A DNA stretch of 64,000 nt, from the NCBI RefSeq assembly GCF_024281235.1, contig NZ_JAHWXY010000007.1, positions 62,001 to 126,000 on the forward strand, given 5' to 3'. Source of the DNA: Shinella daejeonensis. GTDB lineage: Bacteria; Pseudomonadota; Alphaproteobacteria; Rhizobiales; Rhizobiaceae. The notes beneath the pieces were generated by a model. That model did no database searches and was not told the origin of the DNA. It was given only the letters and a program-made list of their open reading frames with translations. A program made the position numbers and the translations under genes. Position 1 is the stretch's first letter. Every line of letters begins with the position of its first letter. Of the stretch, positions 34,035 to 44,300 are shown piece after piece.

Positions 34035-34985
34035 TTGTTGGCCCGACGCGCAGGGTCCAGCTGGGAGAGAACGGCGATCGTACGGAAATATTACGGCCTC
34101 CCGCCGCTCACAAGCCTGGCGGTCTTCGAAGCGACGGCGCGGCTTGCCAGCTTCAGCCGCGCGGCCGACGAGATGAATGTCACCAAGAGCGCGGTCAGCC
34201 GTCAGATCAAGGCGCTGGAAGACGAGCTTGGCATCCGTCTTTTCATACGCGGCAAGAATGGCGTGCAACTGACCGCCGCAGCTCAGGACCTCTTTGCGGA
34301 GATCTCCTCCAGCTTTTCCCGCTGGTCGGACACGATCCGGACGATCACGACGGAAAAACCCGAGGAGACGGTGACGCTCGCCTGTACCGAGGCTTTTGCG
34401 ACCTTCTGGCTCATGCCACGCATGGCGAACTTCGCGAGCCTCTTTCCGGAGATCACGGTGAATTACCTGATCCCGGAAAAGGTGGGTGACTATCGCAATG
34501 CCGAGGTCGATCTCTTCGTCAGGCCGGCCAACGGCGCTTGGCCCAACGAGAACAGCGAACCGCTCTATGACGACCTGATCTACCCGGTTTGCGGCCATGC
34601 CTTTGCCGAGCAGTATCGCGACACGCCGCCATCCGCGATCTGGCAGCTGCCACTTCTGCATCTCGACTGGATCGCCCCGAACTGGCCGCGCTGGCAGGAT
34701 TTTTTCCAGGCGAATTCGATCGTCCATCAGGCGCTTCGTGGCCAGCGCTTTGCCAAATATACGGTCCTGCTGGCAGCGGCAGAAGCGAACCAAGGGCTTG
34801 CGCTCGGCTGGGACGCGATGGTCCGGCCGCTGATCAATCAGGGCAAGCTCGTACGCTTTTCTGATCTCTCGGTCGTCGATCCGATCGGTTTCTGCCTGGC
34901 CTGGAGCGATCGAAAGCCCCTGTCGCCGGCCGCCAGTACTCTTCAGGCTTGGTTGCGCGAGCAGGCGCGCCCAGCAGACACATGA
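34035..34985 (+). CDS. LysR-family regulator (GcvA-like)
   Basis: A regulator of about 316 aa. The HTH lies at about residues 22-75 (LPPLTSLAVFEATARLASFS, AVSRQIKALEDELG), with the GcvA-type LPPL start, followed by a LysR substrate-binding domain (CTEAFATFWLMPRMANF). The frame opens at TTG 34035; there is no ATG before the HTH, so the start is uncertain. It lies upstream of, and in the same direction as, the betaine-type binding protein, which it may control. Confidence 0.88.
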   Translation: MLARRAGSSWERTAIVRKYYGLPPLTSLAVFEATARLASFSRAADEMNVTKSAVSRQIKALEDELGIRLFIRGKNGVQLTAAAQDLFAEISSSFSRWSDTIRTITTEKPEETVTLACTEAFATFWLMPRMANFASLFPEITVNYLIPEKVGDYRNAEVDLFVRPANGAWPNENSEPLYDDLIYPVCGHAFAEQYRDTPPSAIWQLPLLHLDWIAPNWPRWQDFFQANSIVHQALRGQRFAKYTVLLAAAEANQGLALGWDAMVRPLINQGKLVRFSDLSVVDPIGFCLAWSDRKPLSPAASTLQAWLREQARPADT

Positions 34986-35257
34986 CGGAAATGCGACAGC
35001 CAGATCAACCGCCGGTGATTTTTTTGCGCGATACGGGCGCCCGGCCGGGTGATAAATAGACGCCCGTTGGTTGTTCAGGTCCGCGATCTGCAATGGATTA
35101 CGGCTTACTGACGTGGTGTAGACTGGAATATTGTAAAATGTTTCGACTTTCTGCGATGCGCTCATCCCGATGGCATCGTGTGACCGGCTCGCGTTTCCCT
35201 ACATCGACGCCGCCTCAGGGCGCAACCTTAGTCGTATTCAATCAGGAGGGAACTACG

Positions 35258-36355
35258 ATGAGAATTCTGGGTCTGGCTCTTGCCAGCGCAATCAGCCTTT
35301 TTGCTGTTCAACAGGCTCAGGCGGCGTCCTGTGACGACGTCACCATTGCCGATATGAGCTCCATGTCGGCTGAATTTCTGGCCGCGATGGACATGTTCAT
35401 CCTGAACAACGGATTCGACTGCCACGCCAATCTCGTTGCGGGTGATACGGTTCCGGGCATCACCGCGATGATCGAGAAGGGCCAGCCGGACATTATCCCG
35501 GAAGGCGCGGTCGATGTCGTTCCCGCGCTCTACAAGGAAGGCGTGGAGACCGGCAAGATCGTTGCCGTGTCCGACCCGCTCTCCGACGCCGGGAACCAGG
35601 GCCTCTGGGTTCCGAAATACATGGTCGACAAGGATCGCGACCTTGCGACGCTCGCCGGTGTGCTGAAGCACCCGGAGCTTTTCCAGAACCCAGAAAATCC
35701 CTCGCGCGGCGGTATCTACAACGGTGCGCCGGGCTGGGGCGCGACAATCGTGACGGCGCAGCTCTACAAGGCCAACAAGATGGCCGACCATAATTTTGAT
35801 TTGATCGATCCGGGCTCGCTCGCCGGCCTCGACAGCGCCATTTCACGCGCCTACGAGCGCCAGGAGGGCATCATCGCCTATTACTGGTCGCCGACCGGCC
35901 TTCTCGGGCGCTATGAAATGGTCAAGGTCGATCTCGGCGTTCCGAACAATCCGGAAGAGTGGAAGCGCTGCACCGCGGTCGCCGAATGCGCCGATCCGAA
36001 GCCGAATGCCTGGGCTGATTCGGACAACATCAAAACGCTCGTCTCGAAAAAGTTCTTCGAAGAGGGCGGCGAGGTCATTGACTATCTGAAGAAGCGTCAG
36101 CTGAAGGCCGACCAGATAAACAAGGTCCTTGCCTGGATGAATGAGAACCAGGCGAAGGGCGAAGACGCGGCCATGGCGAAAGGCAGCGGAACGGGAACCG
36201 GCGTTGCCGTCGCCAAAGACGACACCCTTCAGGATGCGGCCCGCAAGATCGCCGCGTCCGACGCGGACAGCGCGGATGTTGTCAACCTGGACGGCGCCGT
36301 CATCGGCAGCGTCTCGCTCCGGCAGATCGTCTCCGCCATGATCCCCCACCCCTAA
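35258..36355 (+). CDS. Glycine-betaine-type ABC substrate-binding protein with a CBS-like C-terminal tail
   Basis: A 365-aa protein. The signal peptide is residues 1-22 (ending AQA), followed by an OpuAC/ProX-type domain for quaternary amines (CDDVTIADMSSMSAEFLAAM, GAPGWGATIVTAQLYKANK, YYWSPTGLLGRYEMVKVDL). After about residue 312 a Gly-rich linker leads to DDTLQDAARKIAASDADSAD and GSVSLRQIVSAMI, which looks like the end of a CBS domain. CBS domains normally belong to the cytoplasmic ProV ATPase, and no permease or ATPase gene follows. A deletion joining proX to the end of proV would explain this. ATG 35258 follows GGAGGG. Confidence 0.85.
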   Translation: MRILGLALASAISLFAVQQAQAASCDDVTIADMSSMSAEFLAAMDMFILNNGFDCHANLVAGDTVPGITAMIEKGQPDIIPEGAVDVVPALYKEGVETGKIVAVSDPLSDAGNQGLWVPKYMVDKDRDLATLAGVLKHPELFQNPENPSRGGIYNGAPGWGATIVTAQLYKANKMADHNFDLIDPGSLAGLDSAISRAYERQEGIIAYYWSPTGLLGRYEMVKVDLGVPNNPEEWKRCTAVAECADPKPNAWADSDNIKTLVSKKFFEEGGEVIDYLKKRQLKADQINKVLAWMNENQAKGEDAAMAKGSGTGTGVAVAKDDTLQDAARKIAASDADSADVVNLDGAVIGSVSLRQIVSAMIPHP

Positions 36356-36368
36356 GTGGACGCGCCCG

Positions 36369-37298
36369 ATGCCCAGGCAATCCATCATTATCGACACTGA
36401 TCCCGGCCAAGACGATGCGCTCGCCATCCTTCTTGCGCTGGCGCATGGCGATGCGCTCGACGTGCTTGGCATCACCGCCGTCTGTGGAAACATCAGTGTA
36501 AGCGGGACTGCGGCCAATGCCCTCAAGGTTCTGGCTCTAGCGGGGCGGGAGGATGTGCCCGTCTTCGTCGGGTCGGCGGCGCCGCTTGTGGGTAAGCTCG
36601 TCACGGCGGACGTCCTTCATGGCAAAGCGATAACGGCGGGTTGGGATCTCCCGTTTTCCAGCGCCGCGCCCCGGCCGGAGTTCGCGGCCGACTGGATCAT
36701 AGACACTCTCCTGTCCCGTCCTGCGGGGACCGTGACGATCTGCGCGCTCGGGCCGCTCACCAATATCGCGCTTGCGCTCGCCAAGCGCCCGGAGATAGCG
36801 GATCGCCTCGAAGGTCTGGTGATGATGGCCGGGGCCTCGCAGGGCGGCAACATGAATGCCGTCGCCGAGTTCAACGTCTTCGTGGATCCCCATGCCGCCG
36901 CCCGCGTCTTTGCCGCACCCGTGCGCAAGGTCGTAGTCTCTCTCGACGTCACGCGGAAACTTCTGGTGACTGAGACGGAGCTTCGCCGTCTGACCGCGGC
37001 CAAAAACGGCATCACCGCCGAGGTGACGAAGCTGCTCGGGCTCTATGACGCCTGTGCCCGCGCGGGCGCGCCGCGAGCCCTTCATGACCCGGCGGTCATC
37101 GCCATGCTGCTGGCACCCGACATATTCAAGGGCAGGGAAGTCAATGTGGAGATCGAGACCGCGCAAGGGCTGACCTACGGGCAGACGATCGTCGATGTAA
37201 ACGGCGTGACCGGCCGGCCGGCAAATGCTCACTGGCTGACGGATGTCGACAGTGACGCCTTCTATAGCCTCCTGTGCGACGCGCTCGCACGCGGCTGA
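36369..37298 (+). CDS. Inosine/uridine-preferring nucleoside hydrolase
   Basis: A 309-aa enzyme that cleaves ribonucleosides to base plus ribose. It has the Ca-binding start DTDPGQDDALA (residues 9-19), then MMAGASQGGNMNAVAEFNVF and a late HDPAV with the active-site His. It starts 13 bases after the betaine-type gene and is followed by ribokinase, giving a two-step nucleoside salvage unit. Confidence 0.94.
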   Translation: MPRQSIIIDTDPGQDDALAILLALAHGDALDVLGITAVCGNISVSGTAANALKVLALAGREDVPVFVGSAAPLVGKLVTADVLHGKAITAGWDLPFSSAAPRPEFAADWIIDTLLSRPAGTVTICALGPLTNIALALAKRPEIADRLEGLVMMAGASQGGNMNAVAEFNVFVDPHAAARVFAAPVRKVVVSLDVTRKLLVTETELRRLTAAKNGITAEVTKLLGLYDACARAGAPRALHDPAVIAMLLAPDIFKGREVNVEIETAQGLTYGQTIVDVNGVTGRPANAHWLTDVDSDAFYSLLCDALARG

Positions 37299-37324
37299 AG
37301 TTGCCAACCAGACGGAATTTTCCC

Positions 37325-38233
37325 ATGATCACGGTGTTCGGCTCGATCAACATGGACCTCGTCGCCAATACGCAGCGCCTGCCAAAGCCGGGCGAGACGA
37401 TAGCGGGCAATCGATTTTCGACGGTTGCGGGCGGCAAGGGCGCCAATCAGGCGCTGGCGGCGACGCGCGCGGGGGCAAGCGTCGCCATGGTTGGGGCCAT
37501 TGGAACGGATCCGTTCGCGGAAGCGGCGCTTGCCCTATTGTGTGAAGCGGGCACGGACCTTTCGGCAGTCCAGCGCCAAGCGGGAACGACCGGCACAGCG
37601 GTGGTTCTCGTCGGCGACGACGGTGAGAACATGATTGCGGTTATCCCCGGCGCCAACGGCACCTTGCTGCCAGAGGATGCGCACCGAACGATCGACCGGA
37701 TGACCGCCGGCGACATCCTTATGCTTCAACTAGAAATTCCGGCCGAGACGGTGAAGGCGGCGATGACGGCGGCCCGCGCAAAGGGCATTCGCACGATCCT
37801 CAACCTTGCGCCGCTGGTTCCCGAGGCCGCGCATCTAGGCCGACTGGCGGACATCGTCATTGCCAACGAAACGGAATTCGAGCGTCTTGCGGGCAGCGGC
37901 CCACTCGATACGGGCGCCCGCGAGGCGGCTTTGTCTGCCCTTCATGCGCAGAACGGGCAGACGATCATCGTGACTCTCGGGGCGCAAGGCGCGATCGCCA
38001 TCTCGGATCGCCGGCTTCTGCGGGTGAGGGGACTTTCGATCACGCCGCTCGACACGGTCGGCGCCGGAGACACGTTCTGCGGCACCTTCGCGGCCGCAAT
38101 GGCGGGCGGGTTGTCCTTCGAGTACGCATTGCGCCGCGCTGCGGTCGCAGGCTCGCTGGCCTGCCTGGCCCCGGGTGCTCAAACCGCGATCCCGACGGCG
38201 GCCGAGGTTTCGGCCGCGTTGGACGGTGCCTGA
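37325..38233 (+). CDS. rbsK: Ribokinase (PfkB family)
   Basis: A 302-aa sugar kinase that phosphorylates ribose at O5. It has N-terminal FGSINMDLV, GGKGANQALAATRAGA (PfkB signature 1) and DTVGAGDTFCGTFAAAMAGG with the catalytic Asp. It lies 26 bases after the nucleoside hydrolase, so released ribose can be converted directly to ribose 5-phosphate. The ATG at 37325 opens the protein. Confidence 0.93.
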   Translation: MITVFGSINMDLVANTQRLPKPGETIAGNRFSTVAGGKGANQALAATRAGASVAMVGAIGTDPFAEAALALLCEAGTDLSAVQRQAGTTGTAVVLVGDDGENMIAVIPGANGTLLPEDAHRTIDRMTAGDILMLQLEIPAETVKAAMTAARAKGIRTILNLAPLVPEAAHLGRLADIVIANETEFERLAGSGPLDTGAREAALSALHAQNGQTIIVTLGAQGAIAISDRRLLRVRGLSITPLDTVGAGDTFCGTFAAAMAGGLSFEYALRRAAVAGSLACLAPGAQTAIPTAAEVSAALDGA

Positions 38234-38249
38234 CGGTCAGTGCTTGATG

Positions 38250-38730
38250 TTGAGTGCATCGCGACGGGGATTTCCCGCTTGCGGCGCGCCATATAGTCCT
38301 GCAGCGCCTCGTCCATGCGCGCGTCGAGCTTCGGTTTCTCATAGTCGTCCAGCAGCCTGCGGGCATGGTGCCGTCGTGGAAAGCGGCTGACCGTCGGCAG
38401 CGGCGGTGCGCAGCAGAATGTCAAGTAGACCGAACGGGCGCTGAGCCGGCGGGTGGCACGGATCGCTTCTAAATTTCCCGCCAGTGAAAGGCCGGTCCAC
38501 GGTTCGAAGGTGAGGTCGACAGCAGCTTGTTCGATATGGCGCCGAATGGGACGCAATTCCACGGTTTCGTCCGTCAACCGCTCGATCCACCCGCGATCGA
38601 ACCAGAAGACGCGTGCGACATGCGGTTCGACCCCCCGGATTTTCTCCCGCGATGCCCAAGTGTGCGGAAGGTTCGGGCCTATCAGTACGAGATCGCCGGC
38701 GTCATAGTTGCCGACGAAGTGCTAGCCGCA
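38250..38730 (-). pseudogene. Chimeric remnant: AraC-type cupin domain joined to an MttB C-terminus
   Basis: In one minus-strand frame, HFVGNYDAGDLVLIGPNLPH and RVFWFDRGWIERL (an AraC-type sensor domain) run into RLLDDYEKPKLDARMDEALQ then DYMARRK. The latter is the C-terminus of trimethylamine/betaine methyltransferase family proteins. Neither gene has its other parts. It is deletion debris next to the betaine-type gene. Confidence 0.68.
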
Positions 38731-38819
38731 CGAATTCCGCGTTAGCGTCAACTCGAATTTGGGAGGTGTTCAAGATAGGGTCGCATAACGCACCTTTTGG
38801 ACGATGGACGCCAGAATAA

Positions 38820-39237
38820 TATTATAAGTCGCCATCCTCCATCCGTCCGCTGCCGATCGGCGTGCAGGGCGTGCTGAGCCTGCAAAAGCAGGACGGCGAC
38901 GTCGGCGGATCCCATTGCGTGCCCTACCTGTTCGAGCATTTCGAAGAATGGGTGAAGACCCAGTCTGAGGACCGCGATCCGCTGCATCCAGCCATGACTG
39001 GCCTGTCCGCCGTCAACATCGACATGGAACCTGACGATCTGATGGTCTTCAACTGGTTGCTGGCGCACGGCGTCCGGCCGAACCATTCGGACAAAACGCA
39101 TTCGCTTCTGGAAAGAGCTCGATCACCCGCAGCGCGACGCCTTCCCGGGCAATCCGCATGAATGGGAAAAGCACAACGCGGAAACGGCGAAACTCAATCC
39201 GCTCGGCGAGAGGCTCCCCGGTCTCACTCGCTGGTAG
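38820..39237 (+). pseudogene. Phytanoyl-CoA dioxygenase (PhyH) family pseudogene
   Basis: Codons read PLPIGVQGVLSLQKQDGDVG, LFEHFEEWVKTQ and LMVFNWLLAHGVRPNHSDKT (one His and Arg of the Fe/2-oxoglutarate site). A frameshift follows near 39095-39110, then HPQRDAFPGNPHEWEKHN and GERLPGLTRW-stop. The N-terminal half with the HxD motif is missing. Confidence 0.72.
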
Positions 39238-39625
39238 CCGGCCTGACGTGCTCGCCGTTCTTCACGGAGGGCAAGCACCGCTGCCGTACATCGATCAGGA
39301 TATCATCCAATGCCGCCATCGCCGCCGAATATCGCCTGGGATCGGTCGATGCGAAACCGATCATCAATCCGCTGCGCGGCGTGCTGGCCTGATAGTGTGA
39401 CGAGAGCGCAGTGAGCGACAAGCCTGCATCGGCGGCGCGGCGTGCCACTTCGACATCATCCATTGAGACTCGGAAAGTCCAGACGCATTGCAGACCACCG
39501 CCATGGTCGATGCGGCCAAGCCAGTGCCCCAGATGTGCCTCAACCGCCGCAACGAGCGCCTTGCGCTTTTCATTGTACACTGTCGTCATTCGCCGTGCAT
39601 GCCGCGCGAAATGGCCCTCCTGGAT
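39224..39625 (-). pseudogene. C-terminal remnant of a MocR/PdxR-type regulator
   Basis: Minus-strand codons EGHFARHARRMTTVYNEKRK, GGGLQCVWTF and SGLMIGFASTDPRRY match the end of the aminotransferase-like domain of MocR regulators. The HTH and PLP lysine parts are absent. It stops at the palindrome at 39628. Confidence 0.68.
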
Positions 39626-39627
39626 AT

Positions 39628-39649
39628 GGTCTGACCCTAGGGTCAGACC
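39628..39649. repeat. Perfect 22-bp palindrome at a fragment junction
   Basis: GGTCTGACCCT is followed immediately by its reverse complement, with no spacer. It lies exactly between the MocR remnant and the ATP-grasp remnant. Abutted terminal repeats of a lost insertion element would look like this. Confidence 0.55.
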
Positions 39650-39709
39650 AGGTCGTTCGGTAAAGTCGCAGCATGATTTCGAATCAATATCCTCGAAACC
39701 TGCGTAACC

Positions 39710-40010
39710 ATGTCCGCTGCGCGCGTCCGCGCATTTTCTGAGGAACATGACGGCAGCATCATTTGCAAAGCCTTGAAGAACCGTTTCAGCTATGACGACG
39801 GTATGGTCACCCTGGCAATGACGCGGCGCGTTGACTCGGCATTTATCAAGAGCTTCAACAGTTATGCCGCTGTCCCGATGATCTACCAGCGTGAGATTGT
39901 GAAGGCCTATGATGTACGCGTAACAATGATTGGCGCCCAGCTTTTCCCGGTCGCCATCCATTCACAAGAGCCACAGGATACTGAGGCGGCTAGAATGATT
40001 TCCGGATGCA
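39710..40010 (+). pseudogene. Fragment of an ATP-grasp (MvdC/MvdD-like) protein
   Basis: The frame contains GSIICKALKNRF and YQREIVKAYDVRVTMIGAQL then FPVAIHSQE, which resembles ATP-grasp ligases that modify ribosomal peptides. Only about 95 residues remain, and the frame runs straight into an IclR fragment. Confidence 0.5.
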
Positions 40011-40059
40011 CTTTCCGGCAGGGGCGTATGCGAAGGTATTCAGGCGGGGCTCGCCGTCG

Positions 40060-40438
40060 ATGGAAAGCGAAACCCTTGCTGGTCAGACAGGTGGCGAATG
40101 TTCTCGACATTCTCGAATTTTTCGCCGTTCACAGAAATGCTGCGACACTGGCGGAAGTGTCGCAGCATTTCGGCTGGCCGTGTTCCAATACATTTAATCT
40201 GCTGTCGCCGCTGGTGGAGCGCGGCTTTTTTCCCACCACGCGCTGGCTGGTGCTGGCTCGGGACATAGCCGGCGCCGAGCCGCTGCCCGAATCCGTGCTA
40301 GGCATGCTGCACGATCTCGCCCAGCGCGGTGGCGAGACGGTGCGGATCGCCGCGCCGAGCGGCCAGCAGGCAGTTTTTCTCGAAGTGATCGAGGCTGCTG
40401 CCTCCAGGCGCACCTTCAGATATAACTCCACCGTGTAG
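40060..40438 (+). pseudogene. Truncated IclR-family regulator
   Basis: The frame reads VANVLDILEFFAVHRNAATL then AEVSQHFGWPCSNTFNLLSP (HTH), and later GGETVRIAAPSGQQAVFLEV. This is the HTH and the start of the effector domain of an IclR protein. It ends early at a stop and is in frame with the ATP-grasp fragment, giving a chimeric frame. Confidence 0.6.
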
Positions 40439-40440
40439 AT

Positions 40441-41345
40441 CCCCTGTCCCTCCTGCCATCGGTTGCAGAAAGGAAATAGGTGGCCAGATTTTACGCCGCC
40501 TACGACTGGATCATTCCGCCGCTATCGTGGCGATTCATGAAGGCTATCGGGAGCAGTCTTTTGACTGCCTCCTGCAGAGCTTGATGATGCGAAAGCGTCG
40601 GCTCGCCAGTTCGGCACTTTGGCCTATGGATGACGTCGATGACGACGTTGCTGGCCTTCAGAAGGGTATGGCGTCCGAGCGGCTAGGCATGGAGGCCGAT
40701 CCCCTTGGCAAGACCATGGCGGCCATGTTTCCTCGCGACGAACTGGAATTGCCGCCGCGAGAAGCTGACGGTTTCTACCCCATCCATTGATAGAACGGCA
40801 GATTTTAATAAACGATATTTGGGTGAGCAAAGGGCCAGTCGTCTCTTTCATTCACCCGATTGCGAGAAGGCCCAGGCGAAACGAGAAGCGTAGGTTGTGC
40901 AGAATTGATGTCTTACAAGTCTCCGTGCGCTCAGGCCTCCGCAACCACTTTTCATTGAATATATTGAGCAATATCCCCATCAGGGGAAACCATACCCACA
41001 TTTTACCCATGCGATAGTGACGCTCGCGAAGGCCATGCTTCGCCGTAACTATGGCGTTTGGCCCGGCAGAAAAAATGTCCCTCGCCGCCAACCCCTGTCG
41101 TCTGCCTTTCCCTTTCGCCCATTCCGTTCAGCCTTTCCTTCTTTTTGCTTTTGCCGTTTGTGCACGGCTCCAGAAGCAACGGGCTCATCGCCGGCTCGGT
41201 TCGCGGCCTGATCTGCCATAGCAGTTCGGGAGGTAAGGTGTTGGCGTGGCGCTGCCGTGACGTATCTGGCCCATAGTGCTTCCTTCCATTCGGCAGAAAA
41301 GATCGCACCATCAAACTGTGGGATCAAACAACAGATGAAAATTCC
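40441..41345. other. Region without a supported gene
   Basis: Short frames exist (for example 40527-40790 +) but none is recognisable. The base composition from 40800 to 41010 is lower in GC than the surroundings. It is probably debris from the same decay that affects 38234-40440. Confidence 0.45.
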
Positions 41346-44300
41346 TTATACGTCGAGCACCACATCGCTCAGCGGGACGGCCTGGCACGTGAGGCATGTG
41401 TCGGGGTCGTCCGGCTCCGTGCCGTGCAGGTGCGTCACCTTGCCGGAGACGATCCGCACGGCGCAACTTTCGCACTGGCCGACCCGGCAGCCGCTCGGCA
41501 GTTCGAGGCCGAGTCTATCGGCGAACGGGAGCAGCGGCCCGTCGGCGGCCGACCAGGTCTTCGGCCCGTCGCCCGAGCGGGAGAAGGTGACCTGGTGCGT
41601 CCTGCCGTCGTTCGCGACCGTCGTCACCGGCGAGCGGAACACCTCGCTGAAGATGTCGAAACGGGGCACGCCGCGCGCGACGAGGCCCTCGGAGAACGCG
41701 CGCATCATCGCCGGCGGGCCGCACATGTAGACGCGGGGCTGGCGGTCGATGACCGATTGCGGCACGACATCGGCGTCGATCTGCTCGCCGCTGTCGAAGA
41801 TATCCTCTGGCAGCGGCTCGTTGTAGTGATCGGCCACGCGAAGGCCCGGCAGGCGGTCGCGATGCCGGCGGATCCGTTCGAGGAAGGCGTGCGTCCTGCC
41901 GTTGCGGTTGCCGTAATAGAGCCAGATCTCGCTCGGATCGCCGTCCGGCAGCGATTCGAGCAGGCTGATGAACGGGGTGATGCCGACGCCGCCCGCGAGC
42001 AGCACGAGTGGCTGGGGCGAGCGACGCGGCACGAGGAAGTTGCCGGACGGCGCCTTCAGCTCGACGAGATCGCCGATGTTGAGATCGCGGTGGATGAAGC
42101 CCGACATCCGGCCCTCGGCCACGTGGCGCACCGCGATGCTGTAGCTCCTGCGGCCGGCCGTCTCGGCGGGGCCGGTCAGCGAATAGGCGCGGCTCACCCC
42201 GCCTTCGCCGCCGACGCGGATCTGGATATGCTGGCCGGGGCGGTAGTCCGGCAATTCCCCGCCGTCGACGGCCTCGAAGGTGACGGCGCGTACGCCGTCG
42301 GCCTCCAGGCGGGCCGCAGCGACGCGGAAGGGCCGAAAACCCTGCCAGGCGCGCTGGCGCGGCTCCGTCGCCGGGTCCAGCTCGATATTGCAGCGGAACG
42401 AGCGATGCGGGATCGAGCCGCTGACCGGATCGATGGCATCGGCGGAGATCAGGCTGTTGGCGTTGCTGCTCCCGGGGCCGCGCACCGGCAGGGCGTCGCG
42501 GTCCAGTTCGGGACAGGCCTGCCACCAGCCGAATTCCGCGACGACCACGTCGTCGGCAAGCTCGGGCAGAACGCGGGCGACGAAACGTGCGGCGCCGTTG
42601 CGCGTCGATACGCGGATCCAGTCGCCGCTGTTGATGCCGCGGTCGCGGGCAAGCCCCGCACCGATTTCGGCCACCGGATCGGGCGCGCGCTTGCGCAGCG
42701 ACGCGAGGCCCCGGTGCTGGGTATGGCAATAGTAGCCGTTCTTGGCGGAGCTCAGGACGAGCGGGAAACGGCGGCCCGTGCGGTTGCGCCTATTGATCGC
42801 GTCCTCGGCCGGCGGCAGAAAGGTCGCGACGGCGGGCTGGCCGTGGCGCAGCAGCAGCTCGGAATAGAGCTCCACCCGCCGCGTCTCGGTGTCGAAGCCG
42901 CGCACGCGCTGTTCGTCGTCATGATGAGGCAACGCGTATTTGCGCTCGCGCGCGTCGATCTCGCAGCGCACCCCGCCCGGCGTGTTGCGCAGCGTCTCGA
43001 CGGACAGGCCGAGCGGTTCGAGCATGTGGTTCCAGCCCGCCTCCAGGCTGCCGCCGAAGAAGTCGTCGGCCATGCCGAGCCGGCGGGCGAGATCGAACAC
43101 GATCTCGTTGTCGGAACGGGCCTCGCCGCGCGGGCGCACCATGCGCGGGCGGAACTGCACCAGCGCCTGCGCCGCGTCGCTGATCTCGAAGCCGAAGCGG
43201 ATGCCCTCCCGCTCCCACGGCGTGTTGACGGGCAGGAAGATATCGGCGTAGCGCGCCGCCGGCGTCTCGAACAGGTCGCAGTGGACGTGGAATTCCAGCT
43301 TCGACAGGGCCTCTTCGGCCAGCCCGCTGTCGGCCTGCGAGACCGGCAGGTTGGAGCCGAAGGCCATCAGTGCGCGAAGCCGGTAGGGCTTGCCCTCGGT
43401 GATCGCCCGGTAGGTGTCGCGCGCCGTGATCCAGCCCGTCGACGGCGGGCCGAGCGGGCGCTCCTCGATGCCGATCGCCTTCGCCACGAATTCCGGCGTC
43501 AGCTTTTCCAAGGCGCTCACCGCGTTATAGAACGGCCCCCGGCGCAAGCGGTTGCCGCCGACCGTGTCGTAACTGCCGCAGAGCGCATAGATGCTGGCGA
43601 TCGCCCGTTCCGTCTGGGTGGCGTTGCTGTGCTGGCCGACGCCGGTCCAGGAATGATAGGCGATGCGCTTGCCGCCGCGCAGGTAATCCGTGGCGCGGAC
43701 GAGCGCCTCGGGCTCGACGCCGGTCAGGTCGCGCACGCGGGCGGGATCGTAGGGCTCGGCGGTGCGCGCCAGCAGTTCGAGCGCGGGCTTGCAGGCAAGG
43801 CCTTCGGGCGCTCCGGGCGTCGCCGGCAGCATCACCTCTCCCCGCAGCCGCAGCCGCCGGCCGGTCTGCGCATCCATGGCCTGCTCGGGATCGACCGGCA
43901 CGGCCTCGCCGCGCTCGTCGTCCCATGCCAGACAGCGGTCGGTATTGCGGTCCGGCCACAGCATCCGCTCGCGCAGGAGAAGGCCGTTGTCGTCGCGCAC
44001 CAGAAACGGGGCATTCGTCCATTGGCGGACGAAGGCGTCGTCATAGAGGCGATACGCCAGCAGGTGGCGTATCATGCCGAGCGCCAGCGCGCCGTCGGTA
44101 CCAGGGCGCACCGGCAGCCAGACATCCGCCTGCTTCGCCAGCGACGTCGGGCGCGGATCGACGACGACGAGATTGGCGCCTTTGGCGCGGCCGTTCGAGA
44201 TCGCATGCGCCTGGGCCAGCCAGGTATTGGCGGGATTGTGCCCCCAGAGCAGGATGGTGTCGGCGTTCTCGTAGTCCGCCGGCTGGATGCCGCTGCCGAA

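Noticed and set aside
40136-40169. Perfect 14-bp inverted repeat with a 6-base loop
   Set aside because: It lies inside the HTH codons of the IclR fragment, whose sequence matches the family across both arms. It has no T-tract, so a chance structure is more likely than a terminator or operator.
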